From: an uncultured bacterium
GTDB taxonomy: Bacteria > Planctomycetota > Phycisphaerae > Phycisphaerales > SM1A02
DNA: 49,396 nt
Reading direction: 5' to 3'
NCBI GenBank assembly: GCA_903891095.1
Contig: CAITDI010000006.1
Location: forward strand, 1-49,396
Shown one piece after another: positions 9,064 through 17,815 of this stretch. Each line of letters opens with the position of its first letter. Position 1 is the stretch's first letter. The position numbers and the translations under genes are program-made. The notes beneath the pieces are model-generated. The model ran no database searches. It worked only from the letters and a program-made list of their open reading frames with translations, and was not told the origin of the DNA.

Positions 9064-9498
9064 TCAGATCAGGAGGCGCGTGGTCTCACGCGCGCGACAT
9101 TGGTCGGTCGCGTGCCATGCAACTCGCTCCGGTCCGGCGCTGGCGCGATGCTGGACCCGCACCGCTCGATCGACGTCGAGCGAAGCGAGGATCGGCAGCG
9201 CCGCGGCGATCAGGCGTCGATCCGAATATCGGTCCGCAAGCCGCACGCGGCTCTCGGAGACTCCGTCGGGAAGCGCCACGTGCAGATGTTGGCCACAGTC
9301 ATCGCAGGGCTCGATTTCAAGCCGGTCATGCCCGCACGGCTCCTCGCGATGGTGCTCGGCGCATCCGTGCGTATGGGCCGCGTGCTGCGCGCACGACTCG
9401 GTGCCGATGCACAGCATCCGCCCAGGAACCACGCCGATCCACGCCTGCGCGAGCAGGAGCAGAGGAAGCATGAGGCTGGTGACGGCGCGAATGGACAT
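9064..9498 (-). CDS. Secreted small Cys/His-rich protein heading the efflux operon
   Basis: A 144-residue protein starting at the ATG at 9498 (MSIRAVTSLMLPLLLLAQA), which gives a clean signal peptide; the longer open frame upstream is not coding-like. After cleavage the protein has closely spaced Cys and His residues (CIGTESCAQHAAHTHGC, then AEHHREEPCGHD and EPCDDCGQHLHV, about residues 30-76), a pattern suited to binding a soft or borderline metal. The C-terminal half is Arg/Ala-rich and unrecognised. It lies first in the metal-efflux operon, so periplasmic metal binding or sensing is a reasonable inference. It could also be an inner-membrane-anchored protein if the signal is not cleaved. 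Confidence 0.7.
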   Translation of the reverse strand: MSIRAVTSLMLPLLLLAQAWIGVVPGRMLCIGTESCAQHAAHTHGCAEHHREEPCGHDRLEIEPCDDCGQHLHVALPDGVSESRVRLADRYSDRRLIAAALPILASLDVDRAVRVQHRASAGPERVAWHATDQCRARETTRLLI

Positions 9499-9606
9499 GG
9501 TTGCGTTGGATCGGACTTGATTGATCGGAGATTTGCATCGATAGCCTGCAACACAAGCGGAAGTCCACGTGGATCTCGACGGATTTCCCGGCCTGGGGAC
9601 TTTCTC

Positions 9607-9612
9607 TAAGAT
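9607..9612 (+). promoter_or_regulatory. -10 hexamer TAAGAT, leaderless-type
   Basis: TAAGAT lies 7 nt before the ATG at 9620, with no Shine-Dalgarno between. The spacing would place the transcript's first base at or next to the start codon. No good -35 box was seen. The rest of the 121-bp gap 9499-9619 shows nothing recognisable. Confidence 0.5.
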
Positions 9613-9619
9613 CCAGCCC

Positions 9620-9850
9620 ATGGCAATCACCTGCAACATCGATCAGCGCGGCCGCAAGGTCCGCATTCTCCTGGGCGCCTGCATCGAGTCGGTCGGCCTC
9701 CTGCTGGGCGTGCTGTGGTTCCTGGGCTGGACGCCTGCGTGGACGATCTGGCCCGCGGCCTCGATCTGGGTCTCGGGAGTCTTCGTGATCGTCGAGGGCG
9801 CGATCGGCTGGTGCGGCGTGCGCGCAATGGGCTTCAAGACGCCGATTTGA
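9620..9850 (+). CDS. Small DUF2892-like inner-membrane protein
   Basis: A 76-residue protein with a cytoplasmic N-terminus (MAITCNIDQRGRKVR) and two predicted TM helices, about residues 17-36 and 42-60. The ending IGWCGVRAMGFKTPI closely follows the GWCP..GI pattern of DUF2892 (YgaP-type membrane domain) proteins. Those domains often accompany rhodanese or sulfur/metal functions, but here the domain stands alone. It diverges from the metal-efflux operon. The start at 9620 is supported by homology to the family's N-terminus and the hexamer TAAGAT 7 nt upstream. Confidence 0.8.
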   Translation: MAITCNIDQRGRKVRILLGACIESVGLLLGVLWFLGWTPAWTIWPAASIWVSGVFVIVEGAIGWCGVRAMGFKTPI

Positions 9851-9861
9851 TTGAAATGCAC

Positions 9862-9890
9862 TTGTGAGGCTCGGCGCGTTCTTTCAGAAT
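9862..9890 (+). promoter_or_regulatory. Promoter of the ECF sigma gene (TTGTGA-17-CAGAAT)
   Basis: TTGTGA at 9862-9867 and CAGAAT at 9885-9890 are separated by 17 bp, each matching the sigma-A consensus at four of six positions. CAGAAT ends 6 nt before the ATG at 9897, so the transcript would be leaderless. Confidence 0.55.
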
Positions 9891-9896
9891 GCACCG

Positions 9897-10490
9897 ATGC
9901 CGACTGGCGAATACACCGAGGACCTCACGCTGATGCTGAACGCTGCGAACAGCGGCGATCGCGCGGCGGTCGAGCGACTCTGGAGCGCGATCCAGGGCGA
10001 GCTCCACGACATGGCGCGTCGCGCGTGCAACGCCGAGGGCATTCGCACGCAGCTGCAGCCGACGATGCTGGTGAACGAGCTGTTCATCAAGATGTTCGGC
10101 GCGGAAGTTGCCAAGACGGTGTGGGACGACCGCCGGCATTTCTGGGGTTCGGTCGGACGGGCGCTCAGCCAGTTTCTCATCGATCACGCGCGGCATGAAG
10201 GTCGCCTGCGCCGCGGCGGCGACAGGATGCGCGTCCCGATCGAGGTCGTCGCGGGCGAGATCGAGGACGTTTCGCGTGCGCTCTCTCCGATGTCGATCGC
10301 CGCGATCGAGGCGCTCGACCGGCTCGAGCTCGAGAGCCCCGAGAGCGCGATGGTCGCGCGGCTGCGCTTCATTTCGGGCTTCTCCATCGAGGAAACCGCG
10401 ATCCTGCTGGATATCGCTCCGCGCACGGTGAGCAAACGGTGGAATTTCGCGCGCGCGTGGCTGAGGCGTGCGATCGCGGAAGCCGCTTGA
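9897..10490 (+). CDS. ECF-type sigma factor (planctomycete-type, TIGR02999-like)
   Basis: An RNA polymerase sigma factor of 197 residues from the ATG at 9897. Region 2 includes the segment from LWSAIQGELHDMARR through QPTMLVNELFIKMFG and RHFWGSVGRALSQFLIDHAR, a hallmark of the planctomycete ECF-like family; region 4 is the helix-turn-helix SIEETAILLDIAPRTVSKRWNFARAWLRR near the C-terminus. A GTG at 9864 would add 11 residues, but the ATG is preferred because the -10-like CAGAAT lies 6 nt upstream and overlaps that extension. It is followed 14 bp later by a giant Ser/Thr kinase, the usual pairing for this family; direct regulation by the kinase is inferred, not shown. Confidence 0.92.
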   Translation: MPTGEYTEDLTLMLNAANSGDRAAVERLWSAIQGELHDMARRACNAEGIRTQLQPTMLVNELFIKMFGAEVAKTVWDDRRHFWGSVGRALSQFLIDHARHEGRLRRGGDRMRVPIEVVAGEIEDVSRALSPMSIAAIEALDRLELESPESAMVARLRFISGFSIEETAILLDIAPRTVSKRWNFARAWLRRAIAEAA

Positions 10491-10504
10491 CGCATGGCGT
10501 TCCG

Positions 10505-13500
10505 ATGGAGCGATACGACGCACCGCAGCCCGAGCCGAACTCCGACCGCCAGCGCGTGGCGGAGGATCTGTTCGACGCCGTCCGCGCGCTCCCGCCCGAG
10601 CAGCGCGACGCCGCGATCGACGCGGGATCGCAGGATCCGTGGGTGCGCGCGGAGGTGCGGTCGCTGCTGCAGTTCGACGGCTCGACGCTGCCGACGGAGG
10701 GCGTGCGTCGCAGCGGGCGCTTTGATTCCGAGTCGTGCATGGGGCTTTCCGTCGGCGGATTCACGCTGCGGCGCGTGATCGGCGTCGGCGGCATGGGCAC
10801 GGTGTTCGAGGCCGAGCAGGAGCTGCCGACGCGCAAGATCGCCGTAAAGGTGCTGCATTCCGCGGCGGCGCGGCCGGCGACGCTCGCGCGCTTTCGCAAG
10901 GAGTCGGAGTTCCTCGCGCGGCTCGACCACCCGAACATCGCACGCGTGATCGCGGCGGGCACGCTGCATCTGCCGAGCGACGGCAGCCCGCATCCGTACT
11001 TCGCGATGGAGCTCGTCGAAGGCGGCCGAGCGATCGCGCGCTGGGCCGAGGAATCGCGTGCACCGCGCCGCGACATCGTGCGGCTGTTCGCGACGGCGTG
11101 CGACGCGGTCGGCTCGGGCCACCGCCGCGGCATCGCGCATCTCGACCTCAAGCCGAGCAACATCCTCGTCTCCGCCGCGGGTGAATTGCGCGTGATCGAC
11201 TACGGCATCGCGAAGTCGCTCGGGGCGAACGGAGGCGATGCGAAAGACGGCGGCGGGAGCGACGGCAGTGCGGGCGACGGCGCCGCGATCGACAACGCGT
11301 CGCGCCCGATCGCGGGAACGCCGCAGTACATGAGCCCCGAGCAGTTCGCGCGCGATGCCGCGAGCGTCGACTCGCGCTCCGACGTGTACGCGCTCGGACT
11401 GGTGCTGTACGAGCTGCTGACCAAGCGCCTGCCCTATGAAACGCGCGGCGAGCCGTTCACGCGCGTCGCGCGCGTGGTGCGCGAATCGATGCCGACCGCG
11501 CCGCGGCTCGTCGACTCCACGATTGCCGCGGACCTCGACGCGATCGTGATGAAGGCCATCGCGAAGGACCGCGACCGGCGCTACGGCACGGCGTCGGAGC
11601 TCGCCGACGACCTCCGCCGCTGGCTCGACGACGAGCCCGTGATCGCGGCCAAGCCGCGGCCTGTCGATGCCGCGATGCGGTTTGTCCGCAGGAATCCGCT
11701 GGCGAGCGGGCTCGCCGTGATCGCCGCGGCGGCGATCGTCGCGGGTACGGCGATCTCGCTCGCGATCGCCGCGCGCGAGGCCGCGACCGCGGAACAGCTG
11801 CGCGTCGCAGCCGCACGCGCGAACCTGCGCGCGGCGGGCGCGGCGCTCGCGCTGAGCCAGCCCGCCGACTCGATCAACTACCTCGAGCTCGCGCCCGCGG
11901 ATCAGCGCGCATGGGAGTCGCGCCACATCCAGGCGCGCCTCGCGAACTTCGAGCTCTTCGCGAACGCGACCGCGGAGGTGCTCTCGGTCGCCGAGATTCC
12001 CGCGACGCACGAGGTGCTCGGCGGCATCACCGGCGGGTTCCTGTATGTCATCGACACTTCGCACGCGCGGCCGACGGAGTGCATCGATATCCGCGCCGTC
12101 AGCAGGGATCCCGAGCACATCTCGATCCCGTCGATGGCGGCAACGCCGAGCGGGCGCACGATCCTTTGCACCACCACCGTCGGCGAGTTCATCACCATCG
12201 CGCGCGATCCGTCGAGCCTCCGCCGCTTTGACGTCAGCGGAATCATCCGCTGCGCGGCTCCGACCGAACGGGTGGCTTGCCTGATCGATTCCAGCGGCGG
12301 ATGCGGGATGATCGACATCGTCTCGGGCGAGACGCTCGCGGAAATCGCAGGGATCGGCGAGGCGCGCGACGCGTCGTTCAGTGCGGACGGACGCGTGGCG
12401 CTGATCGGATTCCGCGATGGGCGGCTGCGGCGCGTCGATTTCAACATCGACAAGCCCGCGGTCACGGAGCGATGGTGCACCGCGCCGCATGTCGGAGGAA
12501 CGCGCGCGGTCGCCGTGTCGCCCGACGCGAGCACGATGGCGGTGGCGTGGATCGAAGGCCGCATCGCGCGCATCGACGCGGCGACGGGCGCAACGCAGCT
12601 GGAGCGCGACGTGCTCGGCGGAAGCGTGTTCGACATCGTGATTTCACCGGACAACACGATGATCGCCGGGAGCAGCTGGTCGAACGACGTGCGCATCATC
12701 GCGATGGACAGCCTGGCCCTGACCAGGCGCTTTGGCGGAACGGAATCGCATGTCTGGCACATCGCGTTCAGCGCCGATGGCACGCGGCTCTTCGGCCGGA
12801 TCGTCCGACGCGTCAACCTCGCGGGTGCGGCGCCGAAGTTCATCGACTGCGTCGCGGCGTGGAGCGTGCAGGGAACCGCTGCGATCCAGGACTCCGAGTT
12901 CGGGACGCCGCTGCTGGCTGCTGCGCACGGACCGGCGCCGAACATCTTCACCACCGTCGATGGCAACGGCCGGATCCACGAATTCGACGCGCGCAGCGGA
13001 AGCGTGCGGGATCTCGCGACGATCGGCGGCGTGCCGAACGGCGACGCGCGCGTGAGCGTCGTCGCCCGCAGCGAGCGCGCGATCGCGGTTGGTTTCATCG
13101 ACGGAACAGTCGCGCTGTTTGCGCGCGAGAGAGATCGCGAGAGAGACCGCGCAGGAGACCGCGAGGGCGCGGGATTCGTGCAGCGCTGGAGGGTTCCCAC
13201 GCTCGGCGGCAAGATCAGCGGCATCGGCTTTACGCCTGACGGAACCCGCATCGCATGCGGTCGCGACATGCAGTCGGCGGTGATGCTCGACGCAGCCGAC
13301 GGCCAAATCGCCTGGCAGGCGGAGCTCCCGACCGGCAAGTCTTCGCCGGACCGACGGCACGTGACGGGCCCGATCTTTCTCGATGGCGGCAGCAAGGTGA
13401 CGTTCGTGACGATGCTGAGCGAATCTCCGCGCGTGGTCTTCCGCGTCGCCGACGGGGCCGTGCTTCCGCAGCAATTCGCCCGTTCCATGATCGAATCCGA

Positions 13501-13942
13501 AGACGGGATCTTCAGGCCGAGCGATGGACTGATCTACACGATCGGTGTCACAGGCGCGGCGGAAGTCGAGCATCCCGACGGCACGCTCGACCACACGACG
13601 ATCGGGCGCAACGGCGGGACGCTGTGCACCGACCGCGGCTTTACGCGTCTGTTTGCGTCAACGCGCGACGGCGCGACGCGCGTGCTTGCGTTCGAGCCGC
13701 TCGAGGAGCTGATGCGCCTCGACTCCCCCGCGGGCGTTCCGCTCGTGATCGGGTTCGACGACGAGGCAGACGACCTGACGATGATCACCTCGCGCGGAGT
13801 CGCACGCACCTGGCGCGGCGGATCGATCCAGCCATCGAGCTTGCCTGCGGATGTCGCGATCCCGCAGATGCTGCGCGACGGCGCACTGCCTGCAGAACCC
13901 GAGCCGGTCCGGCCTGCCGCCGCCGCGACGACGAAGAAGTAG
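10505..13942 (+). CDS. Ser/Thr protein kinase with one TM helix and a C-terminal WD40-like propeller
   Basis: A 1145-residue membrane kinase. The kinase domain (about residues 85-375) has GVGGMG at 93-98, the ATP lysine in AVKVLH near 115, a catalytic loop HLDLKPSN at 212-219 (HLD instead of HRD), DYG instead of DFG at 232-234, and SPEQ at 277. A Gly/Asp/Ser-rich insertion of about 25 residues follows DYG in the activation segment. One TM helix spans about 400-422. The remaining 700 residues form propeller-like repeats (VAVSPDASTMAVAW, IVISPDNTMIAGSSW, IAFSADGTRLFG), probably extracytoplasmic. The HRD arginine being absent suggests activation without phosphorylated activation-loop docking. 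The ATG at 10505 is used; another ATG at 10494 is out of frame. Confidence 0.93.
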   Translation: MERYDAPQPEPNSDRQRVAEDLFDAVRALPPEQRDAAIDAGSQDPWVRAEVRSLLQFDGSTLPTEGVRRSGRFDSESCMGLSVGGFTLRRVIGVGGMGTVFEAEQELPTRKIAVKVLHSAAARPATLARFRKESEFLARLDHPNIARVIAAGTLHLPSDGSPHPYFAMELVEGGRAIARWAEESRAPRRDIVRLFATACDAVGSGHRRGIAHLDLKPSNILVSAAGELRVIDYGIAKSLGANGGDAKDGGGSDGSAGDGAAIDNASRPIAGTPQYMSPEQFARDAASVDSRSDVYALGLVLYELLTKRLPYETRGEPFTRVARVVRESMPTAPRLVDSTIAADLDAIVMKAIAKDRDRRYGTASELADDLRRWLDDEPVIAAKPRPVDAAMRFVRRNPLASGLAVIAAAAIVAGTAISLAIAAREAATAEQLRVAAARANLRAAGAALALSQPADSINYLELAPADQRAWESRHIQARLANFELFANATAEVLSVAEIPATHEVLGGITGGFLYVIDTSHARPTECIDIRAVSRDPEHISIPSMAATPSGRTILCTTTVGEFITIARDPSSLRRFDVSGIIRCAAPTERVACLIDSSGGCGMIDIVSGETLAEIAGIGEARDASFSADGRVALIGFRDGRLRRVDFNIDKPAVTERWCTAPHVGGTRAVAVSPDASTMAVAWIEGRIARIDAATGATQLERDVLGGSVFDIVISPDNTMIAGSSWSNDVRIIAMDSLALTRRFGGTESHVWHIAFSADGTRLFGRIVRRVNLAGAAPKFIDCVAAWSVQGTAAIQDSEFGTPLLAAAHGPAPNIFTTVDGNGRIHEFDARSGSVRDLATIGGVPNGDARVSVVARSERAIAVGFIDGTVALFARERDRERDRAGDREGAGFVQRWRVPTLGGKISGIGFTPDGTRIACGRDMQSAVMLDAADGQIAWQAELPTGKSSPDRRHVTGPIFLDGGSKVTFVTMLSESPRVVFRVADGAVLPQQFARSMIESEDGIFRPSDGLIYTIGVTGAAEVEHPDGTLDHTTIGRNGGTLCTDRGFTRLFASTRDGATRVLAFEPLEELMRLDSPAGVPLVIGFDDEADDLTMITSRGVARTWRGGSIQPSSLPADVAIPQMLRDGALPAEPEPVRPAAAATTKK

Positions 13943-13990
13943 ACGCACGCCGCGCATTTCCGCGGTTTCCTGCGTAGACTCGCCGCCTCG

Positions 13991-15928
13991 ATGTCGGCCC
14001 CCGCCAACAAGCCCGCCTCCGCAAAGGACGCCGAAACGCAGCCCACGCCCATGCAGGGACTGCGCGCGGTGTGGCGCTTCATCGAAGGCGAGCGCGCGAC
14101 GTTCGTGCTTTCGGTCGGAGCGGTGCTCGCGTCGGCGGTCGCGCTCTACATCGCGCCGCTCGTGCCGCAGAGCGTGTTCAGCGTGGTGCTCGGCGACAGC
14201 GCGAAGGCCTCGTCGCTCTCGCAGACGATCGTCGGCTGGATGGGCGGCGCGGACCGCGTGCGCGACGCGCTGTGGATCCCCGCGCTTGCGATGGTCGCGA
14301 TCTCGGTGGCCGCGGGCGTCGCGGTGCACATCAAGGCGCGGCTCGCGACGGGCGCCGCCGAACGCGTCGCACGCCGCATGCGCGACCGCATGTACGACCA
14401 CGTGCAGCGGCTGCCCGTCGGCACGCTCGATGAGCTTCCCTCGGGCGACGTGATCCAGCGCTGCAGCTCCGACATCGAGACGATGCGCGCGTTCCTTGCG
14501 AACCAGGCGCCCGAAATCGGCCGCGCGGTGCTGATGCTCGTGATCCCGCTGCCGATCATGGCCGCGCTCGACTGGCGCATGGCGCTCGCGTCGGTCGTGT
14601 GCGTGCCCGTGATGCTCGCGTACACCGCGGTGCACTTCAAGCGCATGGGCCCGTCGTTCGGCGCGAAGGAATCTGCCGAAGGCAGGATGACGACCAACGT
14701 CACCGAGAACCTCACGGGCATCCGCACGGTGCGCGCGTTCGGCCGCGGGGAGCACGAGAACGCGCGGTTTGCCGCGACTTCGGGCGCGTTTCGCGACGCG
14801 GACGCGCATCTCTTCCGCCTGTTCGCGAAGTTCTGGTCGGTGTCGGATCTCTTCTGCTTCCTGCAGCAGGTGATCGTCGTTGCGCTCGGCGCGTGGCTGC
14901 TCTCGCGCGGCTCGCTTGAGCTCGGCGCGTTCTTCTACTTCCTCACTGTGGTGAACATGTTCATCTGGCCGGTGCGCATGCTCGGCCGCATGGTGGTCGA
15001 GGCGGGCAAGGCGCTCGCGGCGATCGCGCGGCTCGAGGAGATCCTCGCGAAGGAAGAGGAGCGCGACCGCGATCCGAAGCCGGGCGACGCGACGCCGCTT
15101 GCTGCTTCAAGCGCTGGCCTCGCCGTGCGCTTTGACGACGTGAGCTTTGCGCATCGCGGCGGACCAAAGGTGCTCGACGGCGTGAGCTTCGAGCTCAAGC
15201 CTGGGCAGACGCTCGGCCTCGTCGGGCCGTCGGGCGCGGGCAAGACGACGATCATCCAGCTTTTGCTGCGGTTCCACGAGCCTTCGAGCGGCGCGATTGC
15301 TGTCGATGGCCTCGCGCTCGCGCGTGTGCCGCGCGCGTCGATCCGCAGCGCGGTCGGCACCGTGATGCAGCAGCCGTTTCTCTATTCGAAGAAGCTGCGC
15401 GAGAACATCGTCGCAGGCGCGCGCAACGGCGCGATCCGTGATGAATCGACGCACGCCGCCGCGCAGATCGCGTGCGTGCACGACACGATCCTCTCGTTCC
15501 CCGAGGGCTACGAGACCGTCGTGGGCGAGAAGGGCATGACGCTTTCCGGCGGACAGCGCCAGCGCGTGGCGATCGCGCGCGCGCTCGCGCAGGAGCCGCG
15601 GCTGCTCGTGCTCGACGACGCGCTTTCGGCGGTCGACACGCACACCGAGACCGCGATCCTCGGCGCGCTGCGCGCACGCGGCTCGGCGCAGACCAAGGTC
15701 ATCGTCGCGCACCGCCTGAGCGCGGTGATGGACGCGGACCTGATCCTCGTGATCGACGGCGGCCGCGTGATCCAGCGCGGCACGCACGCGGAACTCACGG
15801 CGCAGGACGGCCTCTACCGCACGCTGTGGTCGATCCAGCATCTTGGAGAGGCGGAGCTGGCGGCGGAGATCGATGAGGCGAGCGAAGCGACGACGGAAGC
15901 GACGGCGGAAGCGAGGCTCGATGTCTGA
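13991..15928 (+). CDS. ABC exporter half-transporter, degenerate-site subunit
   Basis: A type IV ABC exporter half of 645 residues: a TM domain with six helices (about 30-330) and a nucleotide-binding domain (about 370-620). Walker A is GPSGAGKTT (about 412), the signature is canonical LSGGQRQR (about 518), and Walker B reads LLVLDDALSAVD (about 538-549), with Asp in place of the catalytic Glu. The next gene overlaps by 8 bp and encodes the partner. An Asp at this position marks the degenerate site of heterodimeric exporters such as TM287/288 and BmrCD. The substrate is unknown. The C-terminus is a Glu/Ala-rich tail with an EATTEATAEA repeat. TAGACT lies 10 nt before the ATG. Confidence 0.94.
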   Translation: MSAPANKPASAKDAETQPTPMQGLRAVWRFIEGERATFVLSVGAVLASAVALYIAPLVPQSVFSVVLGDSAKASSLSQTIVGWMGGADRVRDALWIPALAMVAISVAAGVAVHIKARLATGAAERVARRMRDRMYDHVQRLPVGTLDELPSGDVIQRCSSDIETMRAFLANQAPEIGRAVLMLVIPLPIMAALDWRMALASVVCVPVMLAYTAVHFKRMGPSFGAKESAEGRMTTNVTENLTGIRTVRAFGRGEHENARFAATSGAFRDADAHLFRLFAKFWSVSDLFCFLQQVIVVALGAWLLSRGSLELGAFFYFLTVVNMFIWPVRMLGRMVVEAGKALAAIARLEEILAKEEERDRDPKPGDATPLAASSAGLAVRFDDVSFAHRGGPKVLDGVSFELKPGQTLGLVGPSGAGKTTIIQLLLRFHEPSSGAIAVDGLALARVPRASIRSAVGTVMQQPFLYSKKLRENIVAGARNGAIRDESTHAAAQIACVHDTILSFPEGYETVVGEKGMTLSGGQRQRVAIARALAQEPRLLVLDDALSAVDTHTETAILGALRARGSAQTKVIVAHRLSAVMDADLILVIDGGRVIQRGTHAELTAQDGLYRTLWSIQHLGEAELAAEIDEASEATTEATAEARLDV

Positions 15929-17798
15929 AGTCGAACGCCAGGACGACACGAAGGCCAAGTTCAGCCTTCGCGTGTGGCGGCCGATCGCTGCGCGCGCGCT
16001 CGCGAATCGAAACGCGGTCGCGGGGCTGCTGTTCGGCGGCATCATGGTCGCGGGCATCGAGACCGCGCTGCCCGTGATGGTCGGGCGCATCATCGACGAG
16101 GCGCGCAGGGGCGCCGACGCGAACCTGCTGCCCGTGCTTTCGGTGTACGCGTCGGTGTTCGTGTTCTTCGCGGCGGGCGTGTGGCTCTTCATCGCGAGTG
16201 CGGGCGCGGTCGCGACGCGTACCGCGGATCGCTTGCGCCGCGACTGTTTTGCCAAGCTGCAATCGCTCGAGCCCGCGTACTTCGACGTGCGTCCGACGGG
16301 CTGGCTCGTCTCGCGGCTCACGAGCGACTGCTCGAAGGTCTCGGGCATGCTGCCGTGGGTCATCCTCGACTTCGCGTGGTGCAGCTCGATCCTCATCGGC
16401 GTGATCGTGACGATGTTCGTGCTCGACGCGCGGCTCGCGCTGTGGGCGCTTGCGGCGGTTCCGCCGATGGCGGTCACGAGCGCGGTGTTCCAGCGGTTTC
16501 TCATCCGCTCGGGCCGCGAGGCGCGGCGCGTCGGCAGCGCGATGACCGCGTCGTACGGCGAGATGCTGCTCGGCGCGCGCACCACCAAGACGCTCGTGCG
16601 CGAGGAGGCGAATCTCGCGGAGTTCCAGAAGCTCTCGACCGAGATGAACCTCTGGGCCATGCGGAGCGCGCTGCTTTCAAGCGTGTACATGCCGATGATC
16701 TCGTCGATCGCCGCGTTCGGCGCGGCGCTCGTACTTTGGCAAGGCGCGGGCGGCGTGCTCGAGGCGAACGGCATCACGCTCGGCCGGCTGATCACCTTCA
16801 TGCAGTTCGCGGCGCTGTTCGCGCAGCCCGTGCAGGAACTCGCGCAGCGCTTTGCCGACATCCTCAACGCGTCGAGCGCGGCGGAGCGCATCGCGTCGCT
16901 GCTTGCGACGGAGCCCAAGATCGGCGACGCGCCGGGCGTCGCACCGATCGCCGACGCACGCCGCAGGATCGGCGAACTGCGCTTCGAGAACGTCGACTTC
17001 TGGTACCGCGAGGGCGTGCCGGTCCTGCACGGCTTCTCGCTCACCGCGGCGCGCGGACAGACGATCGCGCTCGTCGGCTCGACGGGCGGCGGCAAGAGCA
17101 CGATCGTGTCGCTCGCAACGCGCTTCTACGAGCCGTGCGCGGGGCGCATCACGATCGACGGAGCCGACATCCGCGGCGTCCCGCTCGCGTGGTTCACCGA
17201 GCAGATCGGCGTCGTGCCGCAGGTCGCGCATCTCTTCGCGGGCACGGTGCGCGAGAACATCCGCTACGGCCGGCTCGACGCGACCGACGCCGAGATCGAC
17301 GACGCCGCGCGCCGCGTGAAGGCGCATGAGTTCATCGTCGCGCTCGAGAAGGGCTACGAAACCGAGGTCGGCGAAGGCGGCGAGCGGCTCTCGACGGGCC
17401 AGCGCCAACTGGTCGCGCTCGCGCGCGCGGTGCTGCGCGATCCGCAGATCCTCGTCATGGACGAGGCGACGAGCTCGATCGACACCGCGACCGAGCGGCT
17501 CGTGCAGGCGGGCGTCGAGGAAGTGCTGCGAGGCTCATCGACCGGCGGGCGCATCGCGTTCGTCGTCGCGCACCGGTTGTCGACGATTCGCCGCGCGGAC
17601 CTCATCCTCGTGATCGAGAAGGGCCGCATCGCCGAGCAAGGCACGCATCGCGAGCTGCTCGCCAAGCGCGGCCGCTACTGGGAGCTCTACACCAACCAGT
17701 ACGCCGCCGACCGCGAGCGCGAGCTGCTCCATCTGCAGGACGAGGCGACGGCGCAGACCGTTGCGTCGCTCGTTGGTGATGGCGACGACGACGAGTGA
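15921..17798 (+). CDS. ABC exporter half-transporter, catalytic-site subunit
   Basis: A second ABC exporter half of 625 residues. The start at 15921 overlaps the previous stop by 8 bp; the longer upstream frame is the Arg-rich shadow of the preceding gene's tail. The TM domain covers about residues 25-320. The nucleotide-binding domain has Walker A GSTGGGKST (about 385), Walker B LVMDEATSSID with the catalytic Glu intact (about 511), and a non-canonical signature LSTGQRQL (about 490). With the partner's LDD Walker B this gives one degenerate and one consensus ATP site. The pair is an exporter by fold; lipid or drug export is possible but not shown by context. Confidence 0.94.
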   Translation: MSEVERQDDTKAKFSLRVWRPIAARALANRNAVAGLLFGGIMVAGIETALPVMVGRIIDEARRGADANLLPVLSVYASVFVFFAAGVWLFIASAGAVATRTADRLRRDCFAKLQSLEPAYFDVRPTGWLVSRLTSDCSKVSGMLPWVILDFAWCSSILIGVIVTMFVLDARLALWALAAVPPMAVTSAVFQRFLIRSGREARRVGSAMTASYGEMLLGARTTKTLVREEANLAEFQKLSTEMNLWAMRSALLSSVYMPMISSIAAFGAALVLWQGAGGVLEANGITLGRLITFMQFAALFAQPVQELAQRFADILNASSAAERIASLLATEPKIGDAPGVAPIADARRRIGELRFENVDFWYREGVPVLHGFSLTAARGQTIALVGSTGGGKSTIVSLATRFYEPCAGRITIDGADIRGVPLAWFTEQIGVVPQVAHLFAGTVRENIRYGRLDATDAEIDDAARRVKAHEFIVALEKGYETEVGEGGERLSTGQRQLVALARAVLRDPQILVMDEATSSIDTATERLVQAGVEEVLRGSSTGGRIAFVVAHRLSTIRRADLILVIEKGRIAEQGTHRELLAKRGRYWELYTNQYAADRERELLHLQDEATAQTVASLVGDGDDDE

Positions 17799-17815
17799 TT
17801 GCGCGCGCGCGAGCG

